Of a stretch of DNA of 9,242 nt, positions 1 to 6,280 are shown piece after piece. A program made the position numbers and the translations under genes. Source of the DNA: Gemmatimonadaceae bacterium (GTDB lineage Bacteria > Latescibacterota > UBA2968 > UBA8231); NCBI GenBank assembly GCA_002726335.1, contig PBSR01000128.1:1-9242 (forward strand), given 5' to 3'. The notes beneath the pieces are model-generated. The model was not told the DNA's origin. It made no database searches and worked only from the letters and a program-made list of their open reading frames with translations. How positions within the stretch are numbered: the first letter of the stretch is position 1; each line of letters begins with the position of its first letter.

Positions 1-2
1 AT

Positions 3-356
3 GCAGGCAGCCATATCGCTGGGCTCATCGCCTGGTTGACCGAGCGGGAAACTGCCATCAGCAGTGATTTGGCTTTAGGAGAAGCCCGCAAGAATCTCGT
101 ATTGAAACGGGCTGCCTGGTTACCCGCTTTTGAGGACGTGATCGCCGGTCTGGAGATCGTGCCTTCCGCGCTCTTCGAACTGCCTGTCGATTTGGCCAGC
201 AAAGACGCCCCGCTGCTCTGTGCCGCCATCCGCAGTCGCTGCCATCTCTTTGTAACGGGCGACAAGCGCGATTTCGGCCACCTCTACGGCCAGCGGGTGC
301 AGGAGGTCGAGGTCGTCTCGCTGCTGCGCCTGGCAGAAATCCTGGCAGAACGCTGA
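3..356 (+). CDS. PIN-domain nuclease (VapC-like), 5' end cut off by the window edge
   Basis: The reading frame is open from base 3 to the stop at 354-356, about 117 residues. A TTG at 36 could be read as a start, but the codons before it (3-35) still look like PIN sequence, so the true start lies outside the window. PIN domains are Mg2+-dependent ribonucleases, most often the toxin of VapBC modules. Seen here: the middle helix segment LALGEARKNL (a conserved Glu with the Ala-Arg pattern of this family) and, near bases 246-278, the LFVTGDKRDFG stretch with two Asp (codons 261 and 270) typical of the last acidic cluster. The first catalytic Asp (usually in a D-A-N-V-L-F motif) would be just upstream and is not visible. 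An antitoxin, if present, would also be upstream. It is followed immediately by an intrinsic terminator. Identification as PIN is fairly sure; toxin activity is inference. Confidence 0.8.
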   Translation, partial: AGSHIAGLIAWLTERETAISSDLALGEARKNLVLKRAAWLPAFEDVIAGLEIVPSALFELPVDLASKDAPLLCAAIRSRCHLFVTGDKRDFGHLYGQRVQEVEVVSLLRLAEILAER

Positions 357-393
357 CGCCCGGCCCCCTCGCGAGAGAGGACCGGGCGTTTCT
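356..393 (+). terminator. Intrinsic terminator of the PIN gene
   Basis: ACGCCCGG (356-363) pairs with CCGGGCGT (382-389). Inside it CCTC (367-370) pairs with GAGG (377-380), giving a long GC-rich stem followed by TTTCTGTT. The stem begins at the last base of the PIN stop codon. The T tract is only on the plus-strand side, so it acts on the PIN transcript. Confidence 0.75.
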
Positions 394-424
394 GTTGCCG
401 GCTGTGAGTCAGCAGGGCGATCTG

Positions 425-837
425 CTACTGCGGAGTACCCTTCCAGATCTGCGCCCTCCCCTGCACGACCCACGGCGTGCCGTCCGGGCGGTGATCGACA
501 GCAGAGCCGCTCATTGCCCGATGCCGCGCAGGAGCCTGCCGGTGCCGGCCTCGCGCATCCACGCGTTTCCGTACTGGTCGACCGCGATCGCCCAGGTGCC
601 CTGGCCGTTGGTCACCGGCCAATCGTTGACTTCGGCGCCCCATCGATAGATCGCGCCGTCCTGTCCGACGGCCCAGATAGAGGAACCGCCGTCGCCGATG
701 TCCTTGGCGCGCAGACTGCGGTCCACGTGGACCCATTCAGGATTGCTGCCGGCCCGATCGCCGACATAGTGCCAGATCGTGCCATCGTCCCTCACGACGG
801 AGGCCACCAGGGCCACAGCCGACGTCAATGAGCGCAC
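425..837 (-). pseudogene. Tectonin-like beta-propeller fragment with a -1 frameshift
   Basis: Reading from GTG at 837 (the frame is open from 864), the protein has repeated units of about 40 residues with the tectonin pattern: DDGTIWHYVGD, then SSIWAVGQDGAIYRW, then AIAVDQYGNAWM. It stops at a TGA (511-513). The next expected unit continues in another frame to a TAG at 425-427, with SAVDHRPDGTPWVVQG and WKGTPQ. Adding one G in the run near 517-519 would restore a continuous reading (RGIG-AM-SGSAVDHRPDG) of about 138 residues. So this is either a recent one-base deletion or a sequence error. Tectonin repeats form sugar- or lipid-binding propellers; a full propeller needs about six units and only about three are here, so the N-terminal part is missing too. 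There is no signal peptide. It lies directly downstream of the ATPase remnant on the same strand, with no obvious ribosome binding site. Confidence 0.6.
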
Positions 838-864
838 CCGGGCAGCGGGGTGCTGCCCGGCGAT

Positions 865-1143
865 TCAGCTGATGCTCTTCAGATCTGCGATCGGGAGAGC
901 ACGAATGCCGTCGGCCAGATCGTACGTCCTGTCGCCCGCATGGATCACGTCGAGCCGGCTCAGGCGCAGATCTTCGATGGCGATTCGCATACTCCTGGTC
1001 ACGCGTGGAGCAGACGTGAGCTTGATCTCGAAACCGAGCCGCTGCCGACCCCGCACGATCAGCAGGTCGAGCTCGGCCCCGGCGTGGGTGGCCCAGAAGT
1101 AGCAGTCCTCCGGATCGGCTGGATCGTCGAACGATCCTGCCGC
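865..1143 (-). pseudogene. C-terminal stub of an AAA+ ATPase with DUF4143 domain
   Basis: The minus-strand frame ending with TGA at 865-867 carries the typical end of the AAA_14/DUF4143 family. Visible motifs are PEDCYFWATHAGAELDLL (about 1066-1113), then a RQRLGFEIKLTSAPRVTRSM segment, then ALPIADL. The FW.THAGAELDLL and FE.K motifs resemble a PD-(D/E)XK-like nuclease core that is characteristic of the C-terminal half of these about 380-400-residue proteins. The P-loop ATPase domain and most of the family's length are missing. The homology fades near 1115-1143, where the reading runs into the 3' end of the solute-binding gene. No start codon or ribosome binding site fits, so I call it a truncated remnant. 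The family is commonly found as a mobile, often decayed accessory gene. Confidence 0.75.
1121..1137 (-). repeat. Perfect 7-bp hairpin just after the solute-binding gene
   Basis: GGATCGT (1121-1127), a CGA loop, and ACGATCC (1131-1137) form a perfect inverted repeat, 7 bases past the stop of the minus-strand solute-binding gene. There is no T tract after it, so it could stop transcription weakly or protect the 3' end of the mRNA. It overlaps the upstream edge of the ATPase remnant and may mark where that gene was cut. Confidence 0.4.
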
Positions 1144-1144
1144 G

Positions 1145-1936
1145 TCACGACCCCTGTGATGGTTGAGTCTCTCCCTCGGCCTCGCGTGCTTTCCCGAGAA
1201 ACTCCCCTATGAGCCTTTCGTAGGTGCCATCCTTCCTCATCGCACCAAGGGCACGGTTGAACTTCTCGAGAACCGCCTTCTTGTTCGTCTTCTTCGCCAG
1301 GACCACATAGGCTTTGTTCGTGGCGGCGGGTTGCGCGGCTCTCTCTACCAGATCCACCAGGTGTTGTTGATGAATGATCTGCGACGCGGAGAGCTCATCG
1401 GCAATGAAACAGTCGATCCTGCCTCGTATGAGCTTCCTGAAGTTCGCCAGATTGTCGTTCGCTTCCTCGGTTCTGAAGACTCCCTTTTTCCGGATCGAGT
1501 CGAAGTCTTCACCATAGCTCCATCCCCGGTTCAGCCCGACCACCTTTCCCTGCAGATCCCCAAACCCGGAAAATGAGAAGGCGCTGCCCTTCTTCACATA
1601 CAGAACCAGTGTCTCCTCGAAGATGGGGTCGGAGTAGTCGAGTGTCTGCAGACGCTCCTCGTTCCTGTAGATGCCGCCGATAGCGGCTGTTCCCTCTCTG
1701 CCTCGCGCCAGAGCTCTTTCCCAGGGAAGTCCCACGATCTCGGCCTTGACTCCTGCGCGGTCGAAAATCGCTCTGATCATCTCGGGATACAGCCCCTGCG
1801 TACTGTCGGCGGGACCATACATGTACGGTGGGTACGCCTGATCGACCACGACTGTGATCCTCTCATCCTGCCCGGTCGCCACAGAGCAGAGGGAGATGAT
1901 CAGCAGGAGAATGGCTGTACCGATCTGCTGTTGCAT
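1145..1936 (-). CDS. Secreted solute-binding protein, amino-acid ABC transporter type (SBP_bac_3)
   Basis: 263 residues, the usual size of this family. ATG at 1936 is chosen because GGGAG lies about 8 bases upstream and a signal peptide follows directly; the frame is open further upstream but that part is unrelated. Residues 5-20 (hydrophobic IGTAILLLIISLCSVA) form the signal peptide, with likely cleavage near A20; there is no lipobox, so a soluble periplasmic or secreted protein is expected. Residues 26-250 are a PF00497-type two-lobe fold: ITVVVDQAYPPYMY, then GLYPEMIRAIF, PWERALARG, YSDPIFEETLVLYV, then LQGKVVGLNRGWSYG and the late IDCFIADE segment. Such proteins deliver polar amino acids or similar solutes to ABC importers, but no permease or ATPase gene is nearby, so it is an orphan; it may serve a distant transporter or a sensor. 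GC is about 52% in two sampled 60-base stretches against about 73% in a sampled stretch of the downstream operon, suggesting later arrival. Confidence 0.88.
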   Translation of the reverse strand: MQQQIGTAILLLIISLCSVATGQDERITVVVDQAYPPYMYGPADSTQGLYPEMIRAIFDRAGVKAEIVGLPWERALARGREGTAAIGGIYRNEERLQTLDYSDPIFEETLVLYVKKGSAFSFSGFGDLQGKVVGLNRGWSYGEDFDSIRKKGVFRTEEANDNLANFRKLIRGRIDCFIADELSASQIIHQQHLVDLVERAAQPAATNKAYVVLAKKTNKKAVLEKFNRALGAMRKDGTYERLIGEFLGKAREAEGETQPSQGS

Positions 1937-2190
1937 GGTTGCTCTCCCGGGCGGAAGGGACACACCTCTCAGAGTGAGTGACGGCCACACCACTGCAACG
2001 AACGTGCCATACGTCACTCGATAGGACGTAACCGTCTTAACCGACAATATGTTATGACACTGTTGGGAGAATCTGTACCGGGGGCAACGACGTGAAGAAG
2101 TTCGTATCAGCACGCTTTGGGCGCGCATGCCCACCCGGATCGGGCACATGCGAACAACTGCAGCGTGCGGGCGAAGGCCGCCCGTTCGTC
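1937..2190. other. Spacer upstream of the solute-binding gene, no gene seen
   Basis: I see no supported coding sequence here. It should hold the promoter of the minus-strand solute-binding gene. A weak candidate on the minus strand is TTGTCG followed, 18 bases later, by TATCGA (around 2020-2047), but neither box matches the consensus well. This part is less GC-rich than the operons to the right, like the gene it precedes. Confidence 0.4.
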
Positions 2191-2338
2191 TCAAGCCTCG
2201 GGCTTCTTCAGGATCCGGTAGACCTTGAACCTGTCGATCCCCAGAAGACGGGTAGCCGTCCATGCCTGGCATGTTGATGTCGAGCAGCACGAGGTCGGGC
2301 GGGCTCGCTTCGAGCACGGCGAGCGCACGAGACCTGAG
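2191..2338 (-). pseudogene. Response-regulator remnant: receiver piece fused out of frame to a Fis-type HTH tail
   Basis: In one minus-strand frame, about 2252-2326 reads ALAVLEASPPDLVLLDINMP and then GMDGY, the phosphoacceptor-Asp block of a receiver (REC) domain with its MPGMDGY motif. At about 2250-2260 this frame becomes meaningless, and in the neighbouring frame TRLLGIDRFKVYRILKKPEA runs to a TGA at 2191-2193. That tail matches the end of the Fis/HTH_8 DNA-binding domain of NtrC-family regulators (pattern A-A-x-LLGI-x-R-x-x-x-Y-R-x-L). The piece looks like a sigma-54-type response regulator that lost its whole AAA+ centre by one internal deletion, leaving both ends joined out of frame. 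The first part of the receiver is also not recognisable. It cannot make a working regulator. Confidence 0.65.
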
Positions 2339-2395
2339 GGGATACGTACGCCTGCCAGCCAGTTGCCCCGTGATCTGCGAACCACGTCCTTCCCT

Positions 2396-2410
2396 GTCGA
2401 TTGCATCGAC
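2396..2410. promoter_or_regulatory. Perfect inverted repeat, candidate operator of the catabolic operon
   Basis: GTCGAT-TGC-ATCGAC is a perfect 6-3-6 palindrome, 41 bases before the GTG of the enolase-superfamily gene, in the only space where the operon's promoter can lie. Its size fits the site of a dimeric regulator (GntR, LacI or similar). No regulator gene stands next to it, and no convincing -35/-10 pair was seen, so its role is inferred from position. Confidence 0.35.
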
Positions 2411-2451
2411 TTCAACGGCTCATCAGCAAGAGCTGACCGAGGAGAACCGGG

Positions 2452-3711
2452 GTGAAAATCCAACGCATCGAAGTGTTGCCCCTCCTGCTGCCGCACGAGG
2501 AGCGCATCCGCACGCAGTTCCACCACTTCGGCGTCGGCGAGGAGCTGACGGTCTACCGGTTCCACACCGACAACGGCCTGGTCGGGCTGGGCGAGAGCAT
2601 GGGAGCGCCCCTCGACCAGGAGTTGCTCGACGACTACATCGGCACCGATCCCTTCGACCACGTCATGGGCCAGGGCAGGTTCAACCTCGACATGGCCTGC
2701 TATGACCTGATGGGCAAACACCTGGGGATCCCGGCGTGGAAGCTGATGGGGCAGCAGATGCGGCAGTGGGTGACCATGGGCTGGTGGATGCCATGCATGT
2801 CACCGGAGGACTCGGCCGCCGAGGTGCAGCAAGCCGCCGCGCGCGGCTACCGCGGACTCAAGTGCAAGGCGCGGGCCTTCTACGACATCGTCGAGCAGAC
2901 CGCGGCGATCCAGGAGGTGGCGCCGCCGGATTTTCGCGTGGAGTACGACTTCAACGGCGCTCTGATGAATGTGGAAAAGGCGCTGCCCATTCTCCGCGAG
3001 CTGGAAAAGTTCCCTGTCGTCAAAGGCGTGGAGGAGCCCATGTTCGCCCACGACATCGAGGGCTGGCGCCGGCTCCACCAGGAGATCCGCATCCCCTTCT
3101 ACCTGCACGGCGTCAACGTCATCCGCCAGGGCCCCGCGCGCGAGCCGTCGGGTCCGTGGATGATGCTGCGCGCCGGCGACTACGAGGGTGCATTGTGCAG
3201 CCACGAAAATGTCGGCAACGCCCTGGCCGCGGCCTGGACCTTCACGGCGGCCAACACCGCGATCCTGCTTCAGTACGTGGGCACGGGGATCACGTCAGCC
3301 TTCGCCTGTCAGCTGGGCGCGGTCATGCCCACGGCGACGATCCCGGCCGTGACCTGCAGCCACACGAAGGAGGATGATCTGATCACCCGCGAGCTCGTCA
3401 TGCAACGCGGCTTCATGAAAGTTCCGGAAGGTCCCGGACTGGGCGTCGAACTGGATGAGGACTCGGTGGCGCGCTACTCCTCGCTGGCCCCGCGGGACTG
3501 GCCCCGCCACCTGTCGGTGGTGACGTTGCCCGGCGGGCTCAAGCACTACTATCAGAACCTGCAGCAGGCGGAAAGGCTGATGAAGCTCGGCGTCGACGAG
3601 GCCTTTGCCCCGGGCGTGCGCCTCGATGAATGGGAGGATGACGGCAGCGACGAGTTCGAGCGGCTCTGGCAGCGGCTTCAGCAGCAGGACTGGCCCGTCT
3701 GGGAAGAATGA
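2452..3711 (+). CDS. Enolase-superfamily protein (mandelate racemase/muconate lactonizing type), unusual metal site
   Basis: 419 residues. GTG at 2452 is supported by GAGGAGA about 8 bases upstream. The family removes a proton next to a carboxylate; most bacterial members dehydrate or epimerise sugar acids in the cytosol. Seen: N-terminal capping domain (1-100); K-C-K at 137-139 (catalytic KxK on strand 2); D166 in YDFN and E194 in VEEP (first two Mg2+ ligands); SHENVGN with H251 (candidate for the strand-7 His of the mandelate racemase type); EDDLI (307-311) and KVPEGPGLGVELDED (323-337), the family's closing block. Odd: at the third ligand position, normally Glu, Asp or Asn, I see H219 (LHGVN). 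The distance from there to the strand-7 His is about 32 residues, against about 50 in mandelate racemase. About 80 residues follow the closing block, far more than usual. First gene of a four-gene coupled operon. Substrate unknown; dehydratase is the most likely type. Confidence 0.85.
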   Translation: MKIQRIEVLPLLLPHEERIRTQFHHFGVGEELTVYRFHTDNGLVGLGESMGAPLDQELLDDYIGTDPFDHVMGQGRFNLDMACYDLMGKHLGIPAWKLMGQQMRQWVTMGWWMPCMSPEDSAAEVQQAAARGYRGLKCKARAFYDIVEQTAAIQEVAPPDFRVEYDFNGALMNVEKALPILRELEKFPVVKGVEEPMFAHDIEGWRRLHQEIRIPFYLHGVNVIRQGPAREPSGPWMMLRAGDYEGALCSHENVGNALAAAWTFTAANTAILLQYVGTGITSAFACQLGAVMPTATIPAVTCSHTKEDDLITRELVMQRGFMKVPEGPGLGVELDEDSVARYSSLAPRDWPRHLSVVTLPGGLKHYYQNLQQAERLMKLGVDEAFAPGVRLDEWEDDGSDEFERLWQRLQQQDWPVWEE

Positions 3712-4526
3712 CTGACAGGAATGACAACTGGGGCTACTCTGACGATGGCCTCAAGCACTACACCGCGTACCGCACCGCCGGCCCCATCACCGTCGACGGC
3801 CGTCCGGACGAGGAGACCTGGAAGCTGGCGCCGCGCTCGCCCCGTTTCGAGGATCTCGTCGACGCCCGGCCCGGCCTCTTCGACACGCGGGCATCGATCG
3901 TGTGGGACGACGACTGCCTGTATGTCGCCTTCTGGATCGAAGAGCCCAACATCGAGGCCACCTTCACCGAGCGTGACTCTCTGATCTGCCTCGAAAACGA
4001 TGTCGAGATCTTCATCGCCGGCAAAGACGCGTACTACGAGTTCGAGCTCAACGCCCTGGGCACGGTCATGGAACGCTTCTACATCTGGCAGTGTGACTAC
4101 GAGCAGTCGATCTACGCCGAGGCACCCGAATTCGATCTGCTGGGCGACCAGCGCATCTGCACCCTCCGCCACAGCCATCCGCGGGGACGACGCTGGGCCT
4201 TCCTGGACTGGGACATGCCCGGAATGAAGTGGGCGGTCCATCTCGACGGCACGATCAACGACGACCGCGACGTGGACACAGGCTGGACGGTGGAGGTGGC
4301 CTTTCCCTGGCAGAGCCTGAAGTGGCTGGCCGACGGTCGTCCGCTACCGGGCCGCGAAGGGGATGTGTGGCGTATGGACCTGTCGCGGTTCCAGTGGCTG
4401 AAGGGTGCCGGCGGCGACAAGGTCTGTCCCGGGTGGGCCTTCAACACCCACGGCGTCTACGACTCCCACATTCCCGAGCGCTTCACCTACATCCACCTGT
4501 CGGAGACGGAAGTCGGCTCGCAGTGA
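3708..4526 (+). CDS. CBM9-like carbohydrate-binding protein, cytosolic (first paralogue)
   Basis: 272 residues. The ATG at 3708 overlaps the previous stop (ATGA), indicating translational coupling. The protein is essentially one CBM9-like (DOMON-type, PF06452-like) beta-sandwich: GPITVDGRPDEETWKL (25-40) is the classic opening, then ASIVWDDDCLYVAFWIEEP (62-80), ENDVEIFI (96-103), YYEFELNALG (109-118), and VDTGWTVEVAFPWQSL (189-204). These domains bind sugar ends and usually sit in secreted xylanases or outer-membrane proteins. Here there is no signal peptide, no membrane segment and no attached enzyme, so it probably acts in the cytosol on a soluble or imported glycan. The loop YIWQCDYEQSIYAEAPEFDL (residues 125-144) is shared in pattern with the next gene. 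Some CBM9-like families may be enzymes of unknown type. Fold is fairly certain; job unknown. Confidence 0.82.
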   Translation: MTDRNDNWGYSDDGLKHYTAYRTAGPITVDGRPDEETWKLAPRSPRFEDLVDARPGLFDTRASIVWDDDCLYVAFWIEEPNIEATFTERDSLICLENDVEIFIAGKDAYYEFELNALGTVMERFYIWQCDYEQSIYAEAPEFDLLGDQRICTLRHSHPRGRRWAFLDWDMPGMKWAVHLDGTINDDRDVDTGWTVEVAFPWQSLKWLADGRPLPGREGDVWRMDLSRFQWLKGAGGDKVCPGWAFNTHGVYDSHIPERFTYIHLSETEVGSQ

Positions 4527-5320
4527 GCGCCACCCTCTGCCCCTACCGCGAGATCCCCCGCTACACCTGCCGGCGCGCGTCGGGGCCAGCCGACGTCGAC
4601 GGCAACCTCGACAAGCCGTTCTGGCGCGACGTGGAGCGGACCTCCCTCTTCGCCGACATCCACACGGGCGCCCGCGCCCACCTCGAAACCCGTGCCGCTC
4701 TCTGCTGGGACGACGTCGGCCTCTACATCGGCTTCTGGGTCAGCGATCCCGATGTCCGGACCCTCGACACGGAACGGGCGATGCTGAGCTGGCAGGAGAA
4801 CGCTGTCCTGCTCTGCCTCGCCTTCCCCGGCGCCGTGTACGAGCTCGGTGTCAATCCTGCGGGCCGGACGGCGCCCCTGACTCTCGTCTGGAAGGACGCC
4901 TACGCCCGCGGCAGCCACTACGATATCCCCGAGTTCGATCTGGCGAGACTTCAACCTTTCGTGCTCGGCGAGGACCACAAGACCGACCACGCTCGCGGGC
5001 CCCGCTGGGGATTCGAGCAGTGGACCTTCCCCGGTCTGCACAGCGCCGTGTGCGTCGACGGCACGCTGAACGACCGCCAGCAGGTCGACCGGGGGTGGAC
5101 GGCCGAGATCGCCCTGCCGTGGTCGGGCATGAAGCTGCTGGACGACAAGGAGATCCTGCCGCCCCGGGACGGCACAACCTTAAGACTCGAGCTCGGACGC
5201 ACCGAGGTGGTGGAAGGTCCGGGTCGCAGTACCAGCGCCCTGTGGACGTGGGCCCGCCACGGCGGCGGTGATCTGCACGTACCCGAGTGTTTTCCGGTGA
5301 TCACGTTGGCGGTCCCGTGA
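4523..5320 (+). CDS. CBM9-like protein, diverged second paralogue
   Basis: 265 residues starting at GTG 4523, which overlaps the previous stop (GTGA); an earlier in-frame start would lie deep inside the preceding gene. It follows the same plan as the first paralogue: GPADVDGNLDKPFW (21-34), AALCWDDVGLYIGFWVSDP (58-76), a WKDAY...PEFDL stretch (123-140), VDGTLND (178-184) and VDRGWTAEIALPWSGM (188-203). So the two genes arose by tandem duplication long ago. The clearest difference is at the D-V-E-I-F-I strand of the first copy, which here reads ENAVLLCLAF (92-101): the acidic residues typical of CBM9-like domains are replaced by hydrophobic ones. There is no signal peptide. The two could form a heterodimer or bind two parts of one substrate; that is inference. 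Confidence 0.8.
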   Translation: MSATLCPYREIPRYTCRRASGPADVDGNLDKPFWRDVERTSLFADIHTGARAHLETRAALCWDDVGLYIGFWVSDPDVRTLDTERAMLSWQENAVLLCLAFPGAVYELGVNPAGRTAPLTLVWKDAYARGSHYDIPEFDLARLQPFVLGEDHKTDHARGPRWGFEQWTFPGLHSAVCVDGTLNDRQQVDRGWTAEIALPWSGMKLLDDKEILPPRDGTTLRLELGRTEVVEGPGRSTSALWTWARHGGGDLHVPECFPVITLAVP

Positions 5321-6261
5321 AGGAATTGAGCTCAAACCACTACCAGGAAGTCGATCCGGGCACGGTCTGGCACAAGGACGAAGGCGTCGTCATCGACGTG
5401 GACGATGATCGTGACCCGCACCGCGTGCTGACTCCCAATGCCATCGCTCTGCCGGGGGGCGGCTACCGGATGTACTACTACAGCGGCGAGCCGGAGCGTC
5501 GGGAGCAGGGCGTTACCGGATGTATCGTCAGTGCCCACTCCGAGTCAGGCGACGTGTGGACGAAAGAGGATGGCCTGCGCCTTGACGTGCACACCCCCGA
5601 TGCAGAAAACCGGACGCTCTGTCCCGACGTGATCGCCCTGCCGGGTGGCGGTTACCGCATGTACTACCAGGCGCACTCGGCGACGGATCGCAGCGTCGTC
5701 CTGAGCGCCCTGTCGACGGATGGTCTCGACTGGCGTCGCGAGCCGGGTATTCGTTTCGCCGTGGCCGATGCCGTCTGCGGCTCACCCCGCTGTGTGCCGC
5801 TGGCGGACGGGCGCTGGCGTCTCTACTGCCACGAATACCCGACGGAGCCTGCTGGCACGGGCATCCACACCGGCAATCACGTGATCAGCGCCATCTCCGA
5901 TGACGGTCTCGATTTCGAGCGGGAGCCGGGCGTGCGCATCGAGCAGGAGTGTGATCTGGAGGACTTCGCCGTGTACGCCGTGGAGGTGCTGCGCCTCGGT
6001 GACGGCACCTACCGCATGTACTACGCCGGGTGGTCGAGCGACCCGGTGCGGGGTCGCATCTTCAGCGCCACCTCGGGCGACGGGCTGGAGTGGGTCAAGG
6101 ACGAGGGAATCTGCCTGGACTGCGGCGGACCACTGCAGAGCGAGAAGGTCAGCGAGCCCTGTGTGGTGCGTCTCCCAGACGGCCGCTTCCGCATGTTCTA
6201 CGAGGCCAACGACGGCGGTCAGGAGTGGCGCATCCTCAGCGCCACGACACCGAGAGCGTGA
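5317..6261 (+). CDS. Five-bladed beta-propeller, glycosidase-like (GH43/GH32/sialidase-type fold)
   Basis: 314 residues. GTG at 5317 overlaps the previous stop (GTGA) and is preferred over an in-frame ATG at 5287 that lies within the previous gene. The sequence is five clear repeats of about 58 residues (roughly 18-78, 80-136, 138-196, 199-256, 258-312). Each has VW.K.EG or DW.REPG at the start, then L.GGGYRMYY or a variant, and ends in SA.S.DG. This is the blade count of GH43, GH32, GH62, GH68 and GH130 enzymes and of related sialidase-like proteins. Acidic residues that could be catalytic are present (for example D105, E222, E280), but the repeat pattern does not let me assign them, so it may be a hydrolase, a phosphorylase or only a binding propeller. 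There is no signal peptide, so the protein is cytosolic, like its operon partners. Last gene of the plus-strand operon. Confidence 0.82.
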   Translation: MKELSSNHYQEVDPGTVWHKDEGVVIDVDDDRDPHRVLTPNAIALPGGGYRMYYYSGEPERREQGVTGCIVSAHSESGDVWTKEDGLRLDVHTPDAENRTLCPDVIALPGGGYRMYYQAHSATDRSVVLSALSTDGLDWRREPGIRFAVADAVCGSPRCVPLADGRWRLYCHEYPTEPAGTGIHTGNHVISAISDDGLDFEREPGVRIEQECDLEDFAVYAVEVLRLGDGTYRMYYAGWSSDPVRGRIFSATSGDGLEWVKDEGICLDCGGPLQSEKVSEPCVVRLPDGRFRMFYEANDGGQEWRILSATTPRA

Positions 6262-6280
6262 TGCGGTAGCTCCCGGTCAC

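Noticed and set aside
1937..2317. N-terminal extension of the solute-binding protein (frame open from 2317 to 1937)
   Set aside because: The extension begins with receiver-domain sequence, then becomes low-quality reading, while a good ribosome binding site and a signal peptide mark ATG 1936.
2736..3377. Long second reading frame inside the enolase-superfamily gene
   Set aside because: Composition is rich in Arg, Gly, Ala and Pro, as expected for a shadow frame of high-GC coding DNA, and no family motif is seen.
4229..4522. Longer N-terminus for the second CBM9-like protein
   Set aside because: It would overlap almost 300 bases of the first paralogue in another frame and reads as arginine-rich noise; GTG 4523 gives the coupled GTGA overlap.
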